Assembly: GCF_003010955.1 (NCBI RefSeq) | Contig: NZ_PGGO01000001.1 | Location: forward strand, 490,322-554,321 | Origin: Phyllobacterium brassicacearum | GTDB lineage: Bacteria > Pseudomonadota > Alphaproteobacteria > Rhizobiales > Rhizobiaceae | Reading direction: 5' to 3' | DNA length: 64,000 nt | In this document: piece by piece, positions 1-9,696 of the stretch | Numbering within the stretch: the first letter of the stretch is position 1 | Layout: each line of letters opens with the position of its first letter | The notes under the pieces: model-generated | What the model was told of the DNA's origin: nothing | The model's input: the letters and a program-made list of their open reading frames with translations, nothing else | Databases searched by the model: none | Program-made: the position numbers and the translations under genes

Positions 1-209
1 ATCCGGAAGCGATTGCCTTGATCAGCGACTTCGTTGTCGAAGGTGCTCGCGATGGACGTTCCGTCGCCGATCTGATGGAAGCGGGCGCGCACATCATCAA
101 CCGCGACCAGGTGATGGAGGGCATCCCGGAAATGATCCACGATATCCAGGTCGAGGCGACATTTCCTGACGGAACCAAACTCGTCACCGTTCACGAACCG
201 ATCCGCTAA
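1..209 (+). CDS. ureA: Urease gamma subunit, C-terminal part
   Basis: Only the last 68 residues are present; the start lies before the window. UreA is the small structural subunit of nickel urease (urea + water to ammonia + carbamate) in the cytoplasm. The tail is typical, with [20 protein letters not shown] followed by a TFPDGTKLV segment ending in HEPIR. ureB follows after 9 bases, so the two are co-transcribed. A ureD gene would be expected upstream, outside the window. Confidence 0.95.
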   Translation, partial: PEAIALISDFVVEGARDGRSVADLMEAGAHIINRDQVMEGIPEMIHDIQVEATFPDGTKLVTVHEPIR

Positions 210-218
210 GGAGGCCCC

Positions 219-524
219 ATGATTCCCGGCGAAATCATCCCTGCCACAGGCGACATCGAGCTCAACACGGGCGCCAGCGACATTACGCTGAAAGTGGCGA
301 ATACCGGCGACCGCCCGGTGCAGGTCGGCTCACATTATCATTTCTTCGAAGCCAATCCGGCGCTGGAGTTTGCGCGTGAACAGGCGCGAGGAATGCGTCT
401 CGATATTGCCTCTGGAACCGCAGTCCGGTTCGAGCCGGGACAGGAGCGCGACGTCGCACTCGTGCCACTCGGCGGGAACCGGACTGTCTACGGGTTTCAG
501 CAGAAGATCATGGGCAAGCTTTGA
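219..524 (+). CDS. ureB: Urease beta subunit
   Basis: This 101-residue protein is the usual length for UreB. It begins [16 protein letters not shown] and carries the family signature [14 protein letters not shown] around residues 36-49. It packs with UreA and UreC in the urease heteromer. A Shine-Dalgarno AAGGAGG sits just ahead of the ATG. The next same-strand gene is ureC, about 650 bases away, because a reverse-strand gene intervenes. ureC therefore probably depends on read-through or on its own promoter. Confidence 0.96.
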   Translation: MIPGEIIPATGDIELNTGASDITLKVANTGDRPVQVGSHYHFFEANPALEFAREQARGMRLDIASGTAVRFEPGQERDVALVPLGGNRTVYGFQQKIMGKL

Positions 525-619
525 CCGATACGCTTGACTTCAAACCCACGACGAAAAGCGACCGGATAAGTGCCGATCGCAGCGCATGTGACAGAAACGC
601 TTCGGAAAAGACTTACTGG

Positions 620-1000
620 TCAGCTTGGCTTCTTGGTGACCAGCGTCAACAGCCCCTTCGAATCGAGACTCGCGATGACCACGGCGGACGAGGTCAGGCC
701 TTTTTCCTTCAAGGCAGCGGACACTTCCGGCGATTTGTCAATCGAGGTGCGCAGCTTCTCAACGTCGGCATCGCTACGCTTGGCGATCGCTTCATTGACC
801 TGATTTTTGGTGGCTTCAGGCAGTTCATTGATATCCACGATGTTGATCGTGGTAATCTGCGCCGCGCCCGATTGGCCGGTCTCACTCTTGGCGGCGGGCT
901 GTTGGGCACTGGGAGCCTGCGGCGCGGCGGACTGCGCATAGGCAACCGAAGTCGCCAGCGGGAATGCCGCACAGAGCGCGAGGACTATCATCTTTCGCAT
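620..1000 (-). CDS. Small secreted protein of unknown function inside the urease locus
   Basis: This 126-residue protein starts MRKMIVLALCAAFPLATSVA, a clear signal peptide with a probable cut after AYA. An Ala/Gln/Pro-rich linker follows, then a soluble domain containing INIVDINELPEATKNQVNEA. I chose the ATG at 1000 because AAAGGA lies 6 bases ahead; a GTG five codons upstream is the alternative. It is likely periplasmic. It lies antisense to the direction of the urease operon, between ureB and ureC. I do not recognise a characterised family, and a urease role is not implied by the sequence. Confidence 0.75.
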   Translation of the reverse strand: MRKMIVLALCAAFPLATSVAYAQSAAPQAPSAQQPAAKSETGQSGAAQITTINIVDINELPEATKNQVNEAIAKRSDADVEKLRTSIDKSPEVSAALKEKGLTSSAVVIASLDSKGLLTLVTKKPS

Positions 1001-1175
1001 CGTTGTTCCTTTCACGTGATTGGCGAACGATCATCTACTGATGACGCGCGCACTCCACATGCCAAATTCGATCTGAAGCGGTCAGCGATCGGGTTTTTCC
1101 AAGGCAATATTCCGGCGGAATTGTGGCAATCGCCGCTGCCCGCCCCTGTTACCATTCACACAAGAGGGAGATCCC

Positions 1176-2888
1176 ATGCCCGCTAAAATTACCCGCTCCG
1201 CCTATGCGCGCATGTTCGGCCCGACGACTGGTGACAAGGTGCGCCTGGCCGATACCGAACTCTTCATTGAGATTGAGCGGGATTTCACCGTCTACGGCGA
1301 AGAGGTGAAATTCGGCGGGGGCAAGGTCATACGCGACGGCATGGGCCAGAGCCAGATTGCGCGCGCAGACGGAGCCGTCGATACGGTCATCACCAACGCG
1401 GTTGTCGTCGATCATACCGGCATCTACAAGGCCGATGTGGGCTTGAAGGACGGGCTGATTATCGCCATCGGCAAGGCCGGCAACCCCGATACGCAAACCG
1501 GCGTTTCGATTATAATCGGCCCCGGTACGGAGATCATTGCCGGCGAAGGCAAGATCCTCACGGCCGGCGGCATGGACGCGCATATCCATTTCATCTGCCC
1601 GCAGCAGGTCGAGGAGGCGCTGATGTCGGGCGTCACGACCATGTTCGGCGGCGGTACGGGCCCGGCGCATGGAACTCTCGCGACGACCTGCACGCCTGGC
1701 CCGTGGCACATTGGGCGGATGATCCAATCCTTCGATGCCATTGCGATGAATATCGGTCTCTCCGGCAAGGGTAACGCTTCCCAGCCGAAAGCGCTTGAGG
1801 AAATGATCCTTGGCGGCGCTTGCTCGCTGAAGCTGCATGAGGACTGGGGCACGACACCGGCGGCGATCGATAATTGCCTCAACGTCGCGGACGAGTATGA
1901 CGTGCAAGTGATGATCCACACGGACACGCTGAACGAAAGCGGCTTTGTCGAGGATACGGTCAGCGCCTTCAAGGGGCGCACAATCCACGCGTTTCACACG
2001 GAAGGTGCTGGCGGCGGCCATGCCCCTGACATCATCAAGATCTGCGGTCTGTCGAACGTCATTCCCTCTTCAACCAATCCGACGCGTCCCTACACGAAGA
2101 ACACCATTGACGAGCATCTCGACATGCTGATGGTTTGCCATCACCTTTCGTCGTCGATCCCGGAGGATGTCGCCTTTGCCGAGAGCCGTATCCGCAAGGA
2201 AACCATCGCGGCCGAGGATATCCTGCACGACATCGGTGCCTTTTCGATCATCTCCTCCGACAGTCAAGCGATGGGGCGGGTGGGCGAAGTGCTGATCCGC
2301 ACGTGGCAGACTGCCGACAAGATGAAGCGCCAGCGCGGGAGCCTGCCACAGGAAACCGGCGACAACGACAATTTCCGGGTTAAGCGCTACATCGCCAAGT
2401 ACACGATCAACCCGGCAATTGCACAGGGCGTTTCGCGGCATGTCGGTTCGGTCGAGGTCGACAAACGCGCCGATCTTGTTCTGTGGAACCCGGCCTTCTT
2501 CGGCGTCAAGCCTGACATGGTCCTGCTTGGCGGGTCGATTGTTGCCGCACCGATGGGCGACCCCAATGCTTCGATCCCGACGCCGCAGCCGGTTCATTAC
2601 CGCTATATGTTCGGCGGTTTCGGCAAGAATATCGCCAATTCGTCGGTGACCTTTGTCAGCAAAGCCGCAGCTGAGACCGGGCTGCGCCAGTCGCTCGGCG
2701 TCGACAAGCAATTGATCGGCGTCGAAAACACCCGCAGCGGTATTTCCAAAGCTTCAATGATCCACAATGATGCGACGCCGCATGTCGAAGTGGATCCGGA
2801 GACCTATGAGGTACGAGCCGATGGCGAACTTCTCACCTGCGAGCCGGCAACCGTGCTGCCAATGGCGCAGCGCTATTTCCTGTTCTGA
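1176..2888 (+). CDS. ureC: Urease alpha (catalytic) subunit
   Basis: The 570-residue protein has full family length. The metal-binding DAHIHF motif gives His136 and His138. [13 protein letters not shown] contains Lys219, equivalent to the carbamylated nickel-bridging lysine of known ureases. [17 protein letters not shown] and [16 protein letters not shown] provide further nickel ligands and the flap histidine, and [13 protein letters not shown] supplies the Asp ligand. All catalytic motifs are intact, so the enzyme should be active. A GGGAG ribosome site lies 6 bases before the ATG. The DinB-fold gene follows after 11 bases. Confidence 0.98.
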   Translation: MPAKITRSAYARMFGPTTGDKVRLADTELFIEIERDFTVYGEEVKFGGGKVIRDGMGQSQIARADGAVDTVITNAVVVDHTGIYKADVGLKDGLIIAIGKAGNPDTQTGVSIIIGPGTEIIAGEGKILTAGGMDAHIHFICPQQVEEALMSGVTTMFGGGTGPAHGTLATTCTPGPWHIGRMIQSFDAIAMNIGLSGKGNASQPKALEEMILGGACSLKLHEDWGTTPAAIDNCLNVADEYDVQVMIHTDTLNESGFVEDTVSAFKGRTIHAFHTEGAGGGHAPDIIKICGLSNVIPSSTNPTRPYTKNTIDEHLDMLMVCHHLSSSIPEDVAFAESRIRKETIAAEDILHDIGAFSIISSDSQAMGRVGEVLIRTWQTADKMKRQRGSLPQETGDNDNFRVKRYIAKYTINPAIAQGVSRHVGSVEVDKRADLVLWNPAFFGVKPDMVLLGGSIVAAPMGDPNASIPTPQPVHYRYMFGGFGKNIANSSVTFVSKAAAETGLRQSLGVDKQLIGVENTRSGISKASMIHNDATPHVEVDPETYEVRADGELLTCEPATVLPMAQRYFLF

Positions 2889-2899
2889 GAGAGGACACG

Positions 2900-3412
2900 A
2901 TGAAGGATCAATTCAGGCGGCTCGCCTATTATAACAAATGGGCCAACGGGCGGATCTATGCGGCAGCGGGGGCGCTCGACCGCGAAGACTATTTTGCTGA
3001 CCGGCGCGCATTCTTCAAATCCGTGCATGGCACGCTCAATCACATCATGGCAATCGACAAGCTGTGGTTCGGGCGTTTCACGGGCAATCTCTACGCCATA
3101 CCGTCCCTCGACGTCATTCTTCACGATAACTTTGAAGACCTTCATGCTTCACGCATTACCCTCGATGATCACATCGTCGACGTGATCGAAGGCATGGACG
3201 AGGCATCACTCACGGGCATCCTTCGATGGATCACCACCGAAGGCGAACCCTATACATCGACTCTCGATCGCGCGCTGACTCAGATTTTCAACCATCAGAC
3301 GCATCATCGCGGGCAGGTGCATACGCTCCTGTCGCAATTGACCGGCGATGCACCGCCAATCGATTTCTTCCTGTGCATGAATCACGATTTCAAGGAGGAG
3401 GACTATAAATGA
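2900..3412 (+). CDS. DinB-fold protein within the urease operon
   Basis: This 170-residue protein belongs to the DinB/YfiT-like four-helix metalloenzyme fold. The histidines expected to hold a divalent metal appear in [13 protein letters not shown] (about residues 41-53) and in [13 protein letters not shown] near residue 130. Family members include thiol-dependent transferases, and the substrate here is unknown. It starts 11 bases after ureC and overlaps ureE by four bases (ATGA), so it is translationally coupled to urease assembly genes. Nickel or thiol handling is possible but is inference only. Confidence 0.85.
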   Translation: MKDQFRRLAYYNKWANGRIYAAAGALDREDYFADRRAFFKSVHGTLNHIMAIDKLWFGRFTGNLYAIPSLDVILHDNFEDLHASRITLDDHIVDVIEGMDEASLTGILRWITTEGEPYTSTLDRALTQIFNHQTHHRGQVHTLLSQLTGDAPPIDFFLCMNHDFKEEDYK

Positions 3413-3924
3413 AGCGTGTGACGGACCATGCCCATGCCGGGGGCCACGCCGGGCGCTACCCCGTTCCCCCATTCGATCACGTCGTACTGGCGCATGACGA
3501 ACGGCATTTGCGCCGCAAAGTGCTGACCTTGTCCAAGGGCGAACAAGTTCTGGTCGATTTGCCCGAAGCCATCGCGTTTTGCCATGGCGACCTGCTCGTT
3601 CTCGAAGACGGGCGGACGGCGGAGATCATCGCAGCGGAAGAAGCGCTCTACGAGGTCACGCCACGCAACCGGCAGCATCTGACGGAATTGGCCTGGCACC
3701 TCGGCAACCGGCATCTGCCAGCGCAACTTGAAGAGCACCGGATCGTGATTCTCCGCGATCGCGTGATCAAGGCAATGCTGGAAGGACTTGGTGCCCAGGT
3801 TGCCGAGATCGTCGCGCCATTCCAGCCATTGCGTGGGGCCTATCACAGCGGTCATGGTCATTCCCATACGCATGATCACCACGATCACGGCCATCAACAC
3901 CACCATCATCATGCGCACGGCTGA
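3409..3924 (+). CDS. ureE: Urease accessory nickel chaperone UreE
   Basis: The 171-residue protein has the UreE two-domain layout: an N-terminal peptide-binding half ([20 protein letters not shown]) and a metal-binding half with [19 protein letters not shown]. The last 26 residues are a histidine-rich tail running from [17 protein letters not shown] to the end, typical of nickel-storing UreE. It delivers Ni to the UreG/UreF/UreD-urease complex. It overlaps the DinB gene by 4 bases and ureF by 14. Confidence 0.96.
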   Translation: MKRVTDHAHAGGHAGRYPVPPFDHVVLAHDERHLRRKVLTLSKGEQVLVDLPEAIAFCHGDLLVLEDGRTAEIIAAEEALYEVTPRNRQHLTELAWHLGNRHLPAQLEEHRIVILRDRVIKAMLEGLGAQVAEIVAPFQPLRGAYHSGHGHSHTHDHHDHGHQHHHHHAHG

Positions 3925-4585
3925 CCCTGCCTCAAACACGGCGCTCTTGCGCCTGATGACATGGCTTTCTCCCGCCTTTCCAGTCGGGGCATTCTCCTAT
4001 AGCCATGGGGTAGAACGGGCCGTGGATGAAGGGTTGATCCATGACAGGGCCTCGTTGCAGAACTGGCTGAGCGATCTCCTGAACTACGGCTCTGTGTGGA
4101 ACGACGCCGTTCTTTTTGCGGCAAGCTGGCGCGAGGCGAACGCCGGCGCGGATGTCACAGACATTGCCATGCTCGGCGAAGCGATGGCGGGATCGAAAGA
4201 GCGGCATATGGAGACTATGCTGCAGGGCAACGCGTTCCTGCTGGCTATCGGGCATTGGGATGCCGAAAGCTCTGGCCCCTCAGGCGAGATCCCCTATCCT
4301 GTCGCGGTTGCTGCCGTCGCAGCCAGGAATGGCGTTGCGTTGGAGCCGGCCGTTGCGGCCTACCTGCATGCGGTGCTTTCCAATCTCATTCAGGCTGCGG
4401 TGCGATTGGTACCGCTCGGCCAAAGCCATGGCGTTGCCCTCATGGCAAACATGGAGAAGCCGATCCTGACGATCGCAGCGCGTGCCACCAGTTCGAGCCT
4501 GAATGATCTAGGTTCTGCGGCCATCATGTCCGACATCATGGCCATGCAACATGAAACACAATATTCGAGGGTATTTCGCTCATGA
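3911..4585 (+). CDS. ureF: Urease accessory protein UreF
   Basis: From the ATG at 3911 the product is 224 residues, the usual UreF size. A longer reading from 3788 would add residues with no UreF similarity inside ureE. Family hallmarks are [21 protein letters not shown] near the N terminus and [20 protein letters not shown] near residue 160. UreF acts with UreD and UreG in nickel insertion, gating GTP hydrolysis by UreG. The 3' end overlaps ureG by four bases. Confidence 0.95.
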   Translation: MRTADPASNTALLRLMTWLSPAFPVGAFSYSHGVERAVDEGLIHDRASLQNWLSDLLNYGSVWNDAVLFAASWREANAGADVTDIAMLGEAMAGSKERHMETMLQGNAFLLAIGHWDAESSGPSGEIPYPVAVAAVAARNGVALEPAVAAYLHAVLSNLIQAAVRLVPLGQSHGVALMANMEKPILTIAARATSSSLNDLGSAAIMSDIMAMQHETQYSRVFRS

Positions 4586-5205
4586 TCTCGCAAAACGGAC
4601 CACTTCGGGTTGGCATTGGCGGGCCGGTTGGCTCGGGCAAGACCACGGTCACCGAAATGTTGTGCAAGGCACTTCGGGACCGCTACTCGGTCGCTGTGGT
4701 CACCAACGACATTTATACGAAGGAGGATGCGCTGATTCTCAACCGGCTCCAGGCCTTGCCGGAGGATCGCATCATGGGCGTGGAGACCGGTGGATGTCCG
4801 CATACTGCCATTCGCGAGGATGCGACGATCAACCTTCAGGCCATCGCCGAGATGAACAAGCGTCACCCCGATCTCGACATCGTTTTCATCGAGTCGGGCG
4901 GCGACAATCTTGCTGCGACCTTCTCGCCAGATCTTGCTGACCTCACGATTTATGTGATTTCCGTGTGCCAGGGCGAAAAGATACCGCGTAAGGGTGGCCC
5001 GGGCATTACGCGATCAGACCTCCTCATCATCAACAAGAAGGATCTGGCGCCGTATGTTGGCGCGGATCTCGACGTGATGGACGCAGATACGAAGGCACAG
5101 CGCGGCGCCAAACCTTACGTCTTCACCGACATGCTGCGCCGGAAAGGCCTCGACGACGTTATTGCCTTCATCGAAGCCGCAGGTGGATTACGCCAGGCGG
5201 CTTGA
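4582..5205 (+). CDS. ureG: Urease accessory GTPase UreG
   Basis: This 207-residue SIMIBI-class GTPase has a P-loop ([12 protein letters not shown], about residues 10-21), the [11 protein letters not shown] segment, the metal-binding Cys-Pro-His in [17 protein letters not shown], a Walker B region [15 protein letters not shown], and a guanine-specificity motif NKKD. It drives GTP-dependent nickel loading of apo-urease. It is the last gene of the operon, and its 3' end overlaps the convergent flavin monooxygenase gene by 18 bases. Confidence 0.97.
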   Translation: MISQNGPLRVGIGGPVGSGKTTVTEMLCKALRDRYSVAVVTNDIYTKEDALILNRLQALPEDRIMGVETGGCPHTAIREDATINLQAIAEMNKRHPDLDIVFIESGGDNLAATFSPDLADLTIYVISVCQGEKIPRKGGPGITRSDLLIINKKDLAPYVGADLDVMDADTKAQRGAKPYVFTDMLRRKGLDDVIAFIEAAGGLRQAA

Positions 5206-6210
5206 GGCCCCGGCCGGATTGATCATGACCTCAGCCAGAATCTCGTATGAGCGTATCCGTGCGTTGTGATCGAATATCTGTCCGGTCACCATGACTTCAT
5301 CAGCGCCCGTGCGCTGGATAAAATCCTGAACGCCTGATTTCACCGTTTCCGGCGAACCGACCACGCTGCATGACAGTGCCTGACGCAAGATCGCCTTTGC
5401 GTGCAGATCAAGCGTGTCCTCATAGCCTTCGACAGGTGCCGGGAGCGGTCCCGGCTTGCCGGTGCGCAGATTGACGAAAGCCTGCTGCTGCGAGCTCTGC
5501 AATAGCCTCGCCTCCGCATCGGTTGCCGCCGCGAAAACGTTGAGCCCGAGCATGACATAGGGTTTGTTGAGGTACTCAGATGGTTCGAAGCGTACGCGAT
5601 AGATCTCGATGGCGCGTTCCATTTCAGCCGGGGCAAAATGCGACGCAAAAGCGTAGGGAAGACCAAGTGCAGCGGCAAGTTGCGCGCCAAACAGGCTCGA
5701 CCCCAGAATCCACACCGGAACCTTGAGCCCAGCTCCAGGTACGGCGATGACACGCTGACCGGGTTCAGGCTCGCGGAAATAGCCCATCAACTCGACCACG
5801 TCCTGCGGAAAGCCGTTGATGTCCTGATCGAGATTGCGGCGCAGCGCCTGGGCCGTGACCTGATCCGTGCCAGGCGCGCGGCCAACGCCGAGATCGATCC
5901 GGTCCGGATGCAACGATGCCAGTGTTCCAAATGCCTCCGCCACCATCAGAGGGGAGTGGTTGGGCAGCATGATGCCGCCCGCACCAACGCGGATCTTCGA
6001 TGTACCGGCGGCGACATGAGCGATCACCACGGCGGTCGCCGCACTGGCGATCCCGCGCATACTATGATGCTCGGCAAGCCAGAGGCGGTTGTAGCCCAGG
6101 CGTTCGGCATTCTGTGCCAGATCCAGCGAATTGCGGAGGGATTGCGCGGCGTTGCTGCCAACAGCAATCGGTGAAAGGTCAAGAACGGATAAAGGGGTCA
6201 TTGGCCTCAT
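5188..6210 (-). CDS. LLM-class flavin-dependent oxidoreductase
   Basis: This 340-residue luciferase-like monooxygenase is of the YhbW-like kind. It shows [40 protein letters not shown] and [14 protein letters not shown], segments that form the FMN-binding TIM barrel. Substrate is not predictable from sequence. The start may be 6210 (MRPM) or three codons later at 6201. It converges with ureG and is unlikely to share its regulation. Confidence 0.9.
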   Translation of the reverse strand: MRPMTPLSVLDLSPIAVGSNAAQSLRNSLDLAQNAERLGYNRLWLAEHHSMRGIASAATAVVIAHVAAGTSKIRVGAGGIMLPNHSPLMVAEAFGTLASLHPDRIDLGVGRAPGTDQVTAQALRRNLDQDINGFPQDVVELMGYFREPEPGQRVIAVPGAGLKVPVWILGSSLFGAQLAAALGLPYAFASHFAPAEMERAIEIYRVRFEPSEYLNKPYVMLGLNVFAAATDAEARLLQSSQQQAFVNLRTGKPGPLPAPVEGYEDTLDLHAKAILRQALSCSVVGSPETVKSGVQDFIQRTGADEVMVTGQIFDHNARIRSYEILAEVMINPAGASSRLA

Positions 6211-6325
6211 ATAGGCGAGCGCTTAACGCGCACAATGACAGCACACGATTTCATGATTCACAAAAATTGAAGCTCTGTTGAATGGGGAAAAATGTCCCGG
6301 CTATCTACGACCAGTATGACTGGAA

Positions 6326-6523
6326 CTACAGTGGGCGCGATGACTGCAAACGTAATTCGAGGCCCATGACCGCACGGGTTTCCTGCGACAATTGCTCGTC
6401 GGCTTCGCGTATCGCAGTTTCAATGAAATAGGCGATCAATTCAAAACCCTCATTATCGGCAACCGTGCACAGCTTCGAGAGTTCCGCTTTTAATAATTCC
6501 AGTGTTTTGGCCCTCTTTGTCAT
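6326..6523 (-). CDS. Small hypothetical protein
   Basis: This 65-residue, mostly helical and charged protein reads MTKRAKTLELLKAELSKL at its start and has no signal peptide or membrane segment. I do not recognise a named domain, but size, composition and clean start resemble small conserved cytoplasmic proteins common in rhizobia. It stands alone between the LLM oxidoreductase and an AT-rich spacer. Confidence 0.6.
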   Translation of the reverse strand: MTKRAKTLELLKAELSKLCTVADNEGFELIAYFIETAIREADEQLSQETRAVMGLELRLQSSRPL

Positions 6524-6860
6524 GCTGTTCTCTCCACCATCCCGTGAACCGCAGTCGTCAATACGCGCACAAAGTCTTCTCCATCAGCGAGCAGGCAATA
6601 GCCATACGACCAATGTGCTTATCAACAAATTCCGTGATGCTTTCGCTGAAAATTCTGTCAATGGTTAATTGTGCTTGCTGATAACAATAAGACTTTATAT
6701 CTCACATTAATCTTAAAATATATGATTTGAAAACACCGTTTTTTGTTTCAGACATTTGTGAATACTCAATGAGAGTATCAAATTTAATTAAAACTTTACG
6801 AGAATATACATAAGCCGATGAATGCATTAATATATTTAATTCGGCCACCGAAAAATCATG
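6524..6860. other. AT-rich intergenic spacer, no gene seen
   Basis: The stretch is clearly richer in A and T than its neighbours, especially after 6660, and no convincing coding frame spans it. It would hold the promoter of the leftward 65-residue gene. No terminator or repeat stood out. Confidence 0.5.
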
Positions 6861-7220
6861 CTAAAAGCCTGAGAGTTGAACTTTGGCTTTTCCGCATATT
6901 GCTGTTGATCCGGATTCTTCGGCCTTGTCGATAATCCCTGAAGCAAGATCAGATACGATTTCGACCGCAATGTCTTCCGGCAGCCCGGTCTCTTTCATGC
7001 CTGCCCTCATGGTAGCGTCACTGGCTTCGTCAGTGCCGCAGATGTAGGCTCTGGCCTCGAGCAAGGCTGCTCGTTCAAACTTTTTATTGCTGATGTCGCT
7101 GATTTCTTCCGCTGCCGGCGCCTTGTCCTTGATACTGAAAGCGTTGGCGGACGGCATCAATGCAGCCGAGGCCAACAATCCCGCTGCCAGAATGGGTATC
7201 GTGGAATTTGAGAAACGCAT
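6861..7220 (-). CDS. Small secreted protein of unknown function
   Basis: This 119-residue protein begins MRFSNSTIPILAAGLLASAA with a probable signal-peptidase site after ANA. The mature part, about 92 residues, has two cysteines (in AYICGTDEA and STAICGKAK) that could form a disulfide, plus acidic helices. A periplasmic location is expected. The family is not recognised. Upstream on its strand is the spacer before the cuckoo-type RNA, which runs the opposite way. Confidence 0.7.
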   Translation of the reverse strand: MRFSNSTIPILAAGLLASAALMPSANAFSIKDKAPAAEEISDISNKKFERAALLEARAYICGTDEASDATMRAGMKETGLPEDIAVEIVSDLASGIIDKAEESGSTAICGKAKVQLSGF

Positions 7221-7448
7221 GATCCTGCCCCTTCCATCACATCTTGAGACCGACGCTGACCGCGATTTGCCTCGTTTACAGATAATTAACGGATGGGGGA
7301 CTTTTCCGTTCCTGATGCATAGTCAATTGCCCGTGATTGGAGCGTGACGCTTCGATGACAGAAATTGCTGCATTGCACCAAACGCATTGCTGCTATGCAA
7401 TATTGTCTGTATTAAATCAGGGCAGTTGAGTTATTCTCAAATCAGGAA

Positions 7449-7568
7449 TTTTCGGCAGCGTCACCTCCTCCCGGCACTGTCGAAACGGACGGCCTCTTCT
7501 CCTCCCAGAAGGCCTTCCATAACCAACGAAACCCACCGCACCTCCTCCCGCGGTGGGTTTTGTTGTTT
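7449..7568 (+). ncRNA. Cuckoo/CcsR-like small RNA with CCUCCUCCC loops
   Basis: Three consecutive hairpins expose C-rich loops. The first stem is TTCGGCAG (7451-7458) with CTGTCGAA, and CCTCCTCCC lies in its loop at 7464-7472. The second is GGCC/TTCT with AGAA/GGCC (about 7491-7514), with CCTCCC in the loop. The third is a perfect 11-bp stem, AAACCCACCGC (7529-7539) with GCGGTGGGTTT (7550-7560), with CCTCCTCCC at 7541-7549 and a T-rich tail that acts as terminator. Repeated CCUCCUCCC loops define the cuckoo RNA family of Rhizobiales and the CcsR RNAs of Rhodobacter. The motif is anti-Shine-Dalgarno-like. The 5' end is approximate. Confidence 0.75.
7529..7568 (+). terminator. Rho-independent terminator forming the last hairpin of the small RNA
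   Basis: A perfect 11-bp stem with a 10-base loop, A plus CCTCCTCCC, is followed by TTTTGTTGTTTCT. Confidence 0.8.
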
Positions 7569-7640
7569 CTGCCCCCCACACACGTCAAATTCATCGTCGT
7601 GGCCCCACTTTGTGCGCCAGAGAGCGAACGGCAGTCGACG

Positions 7641-7675
7641 CAAAAACGCCGCCTGCGATTGGATCGAAGGCGGCG
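7641..7675 (-). terminator. Rho-independent terminator of the lipoprotein gene
   Basis: On the minus strand CGCCGCCT (7675-7668) pairs with AGGCGGCG (7654-7647), and TTTTTG follows. It lies 20 bases past the stop of the small lipoprotein gene. Confidence 0.8.
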
Positions 7676-7694
7676 CTGAAAGATCGATATATGA

Positions 7695-7889
7695 TTACTG
7701 TGTGGCTGCAGGTTTGGTTGCCGTCTTTGCCGTCGCCTCCGGCGTTGCACGCGCCGTCAATGATTTGGGCGGGGGGACATAATACGTATCCTTGGCCGGC
7801 AATGGACCAGAGGCGGTTTCCTTTGGCTGCGTTGTACAACCTGCAATAACCATGAGAGACAGGGCAACCAGGGGCAGTGCTACTCGCAT
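7695..7889 (-). CDS. Small lipoprotein
   Basis: The 64-residue product starts MRVALPLVALSLMVIAGCTT. This is a type II signal peptide with lipobox VIAGC, so the mature protein would be lipid-anchored and only about 47 residues. The mature part is Pro/Ala/Thr/Lys-rich (KDTYYVPPPKSL, then ATAKTATKPA), like small surface or envelope lipoproteins of rhizobia. The ATG at 7889 was chosen because AGGA lies 7 bases ahead; a longer reading from 7952 lacks this. A terminator follows at once. Confidence 0.75.
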   Translation of the reverse strand: MRVALPLVALSLMVIAGCTTQPKETASGPLPAKDTYYVPPPKSLTARATPEATAKTATKPAATQ

Positions 7890-7985
7890 TCGACATTCCT
7901 TTGCATATGCGCCACGCGGGGGCTCTGGAGAGAATCGGCTCCGGTTGACCATTCAATCATGGCGATACCGCGTCAATCCGAGAGT

Positions 7986-9251
7986 TCAGCGAATCAGGAT
8001 GGCGCGCAAGTCGTTGACATTCGTGCCGGTAGGACCAGGCACGAACAGGTCATCGATCGCGTTGAAGGCAGTCCAGGCATCATTGCTGTTAAGATGGCCC
8101 AAGGCATCATGACCCTTGGCGAGCAGCCGGGCGATGGTGGTGCTGTCGGCAAAGGCGCCGGCATTGTCTTCAGATCCATCGATGCCATCGGTATCTGCTG
8201 CAAAGGCGCTTATCCCACCTGCGCCGTCGATATCAATGGCAAGCGACAGCAGGAATTCGCTATTGCGACCGCCCTTGCCCTTGCCACGCACGGTCACGGT
8301 CGTTTCACCGCCTGAGAGGATGACTGCTGGCTTGGTGAAGGGTTGATCCTTCGCCAGCACTTGCTTGGCAAGCGCAGCATGAACATGGGCGACTTCGCGC
8401 GCCTCACCCTCGATGGCATCGGACAGGATCACGGCCTCAACGCCCATTCGACGCGCCGTCTTCGCGGCCGCTTCGAGCGATACGGCTGCAGAGGCGATCA
8501 GGTGATGTTCATGCCCGGCAAAAGCCGCATCGGAAGGTTTGGGGGCGTCTGCTTTCGCTGACCGAAGGTGCGCCAAGGCGGCCTCGGGCAGAGCAAGATT
8601 GTAGCGCGCGACGATCCGCAGGGCATCGTCCCGCGTGGTTTCATCAGTGACGGTTGGCCCGGAGGCGACGAATGCCGGGTTGTCGCCGGGAATATCCGAG
8701 ACAATCAACGAAAATACCCGTGCCGGATGAGCAGCGGCCGCGAGGCGACCGCCTTTTATGGTCGACAAATGCTTGCGGACTGCGTTCATCGCCGAGATCG
8801 GCGCCCCTGACGCGAGCAGGACCTTGTTGACGGCAATTTCGTCCTCCAGCGTCATGCCTTCCGGCGGCGAGGGAAGCAATGCGGAGCCGCCCCCGGAAAT
8901 GAGAGCGACAACCAGATCGTCAGCGGTCAAACCCGACACCGTCTCAAGCAGACGCCGGGAGGCAATCAGCCCCGCAGCATCCGGAACCGGATGCGACGCT
9001 TCGATAATCTCGATATGCTTGCATGGAGCGCCAAAGCCATAACGGGTGACCACAATGCCTTCAAGCGGTCCGTCCCAGACTTTCTCAAACGCACTGGCCA
9101 TTTGCGCTGAACCTTTGCCCGCGCCAATGACAATGGTGCGTCCCTTTGGTCTCGGCGGCAGATGCGCGGCGATTGTCCGTGCAGGGTCGGCGGCGTCGAC
9201 AGCCGCTTGAAACAGTTTCGTGAAAAATTCCTTGTCCTGCATGAGCGTCAA
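7986..9251 (-). CDS. Glycerate 2-kinase / hydroxypyruvate-reductase-like (MOFRL family)
   Basis: The 421-residue protein has the two-domain MOFRL layout. The N-terminal half has VIGAGKGSAQMASAFE and LISGGGSALLPSPPEGMTLE. The C-terminal MOFRL part has LSGGETTVTVRGKGKGGRN and FAADTDGIDGSEDNAGAFAD. The family phosphorylates D-glycerate to 2-phosphoglycerate; some members are annotated TtuD or GckA. It starts inside the stop of the Dabb gene (ATGA, 9248-9251), so the pair is co-translated and may serve a sugar-acid or glyoxylate branch. Confidence 0.9.
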   Translation of the reverse strand: MTLMQDKEFFTKLFQAAVDAADPARTIAAHLPPRPKGRTIVIGAGKGSAQMASAFEKVWDGPLEGIVVTRYGFGAPCKHIEIIEASHPVPDAAGLIASRRLLETVSGLTADDLVVALISGGGSALLPSPPEGMTLEDEIAVNKVLLASGAPISAMNAVRKHLSTIKGGRLAAAAHPARVFSLIVSDIPGDNPAFVASGPTVTDETTRDDALRIVARYNLALPEAALAHLRSAKADAPKPSDAAFAGHEHHLIASAAVSLEAAAKTARRMGVEAVILSDAIEGEAREVAHVHAALAKQVLAKDQPFTKPAVILSGGETTVTVRGKGKGGRNSEFLLSLAIDIDGAGGISAFAADTDGIDGSEDNAGAFADSTTIARLLAKGHDALGHLNSNDAWTAFNAIDDLFVPGPTGTNVNDLRAILIR

Positions 9252-9559
9252 ACTTCCATGTCAAATACGATAACACCGTCGGTACCGCCTACCGTCGCTG
9301 CCACGATGTTTTTGGCAATCGTCTGGTGCTCGGGGTCAACGAGGTAGGCGTCACGGGCGGCGGCATCAGAAAAATCGAGGATAAAGCCTTCGGAAAAACC
9401 CTTGTCCATTCCAGCTTCAGGACTGACATTCGCTCCCGCCTTCGTCGCAAGTGCACCAGGCAGCTTCGTGCACAGAGCCTCAAGTGCCAGATAGATGGCT
9501 TGCCGATCAGTCGTCGGAACATCATCACGGAAACGGAGAAACACACAATGGCGGATCAC
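9248..9559 (-). CDS. Dabb-domain (stress-responsive alpha-beta barrel) protein
   Basis: This 103-residue protein has the ferredoxin-like dimeric alpha-beta barrel fold. It starts MIRHCVFLRFRDDVPTTDRQ and carries the typical GFILDFSDAAARDAYLVDPE followed by HQTIAKNIV. Dabb proteins range from small stress proteins to aldolase- or isomerase-like enzymes, and the activity here is unknown. It overlaps the glycerate kinase by four bases, suggesting a shared metabolic role. Confidence 0.85.
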   Translation of the reverse strand: MIRHCVFLRFRDDVPTTDRQAIYLALEALCTKLPGALATKAGANVSPEAGMDKGFSEGFILDFSDAAARDAYLVDPEHQTIAKNIVAATVGGTDGVIVFDMEV

Positions 9560-9696
9560 GGGAGCAACTTTCTCTTAGCCGGGGACGCGATTGAAAAATG
9601 CCGTACTGACATATTGGTTGCGCATCCTGACCAGATAACCGGAAATTGCGAGCGCTATTTCCAATCGTCCCAAATTAACATTTGCCAATGCGTTGA

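Noticed and set aside
521..1186. Rightward 221-codon open frame between ureB and ureC
   Set aside because: It runs antisense to the well-supported secreted-protein gene and has no recognisable domain or ribosome site.
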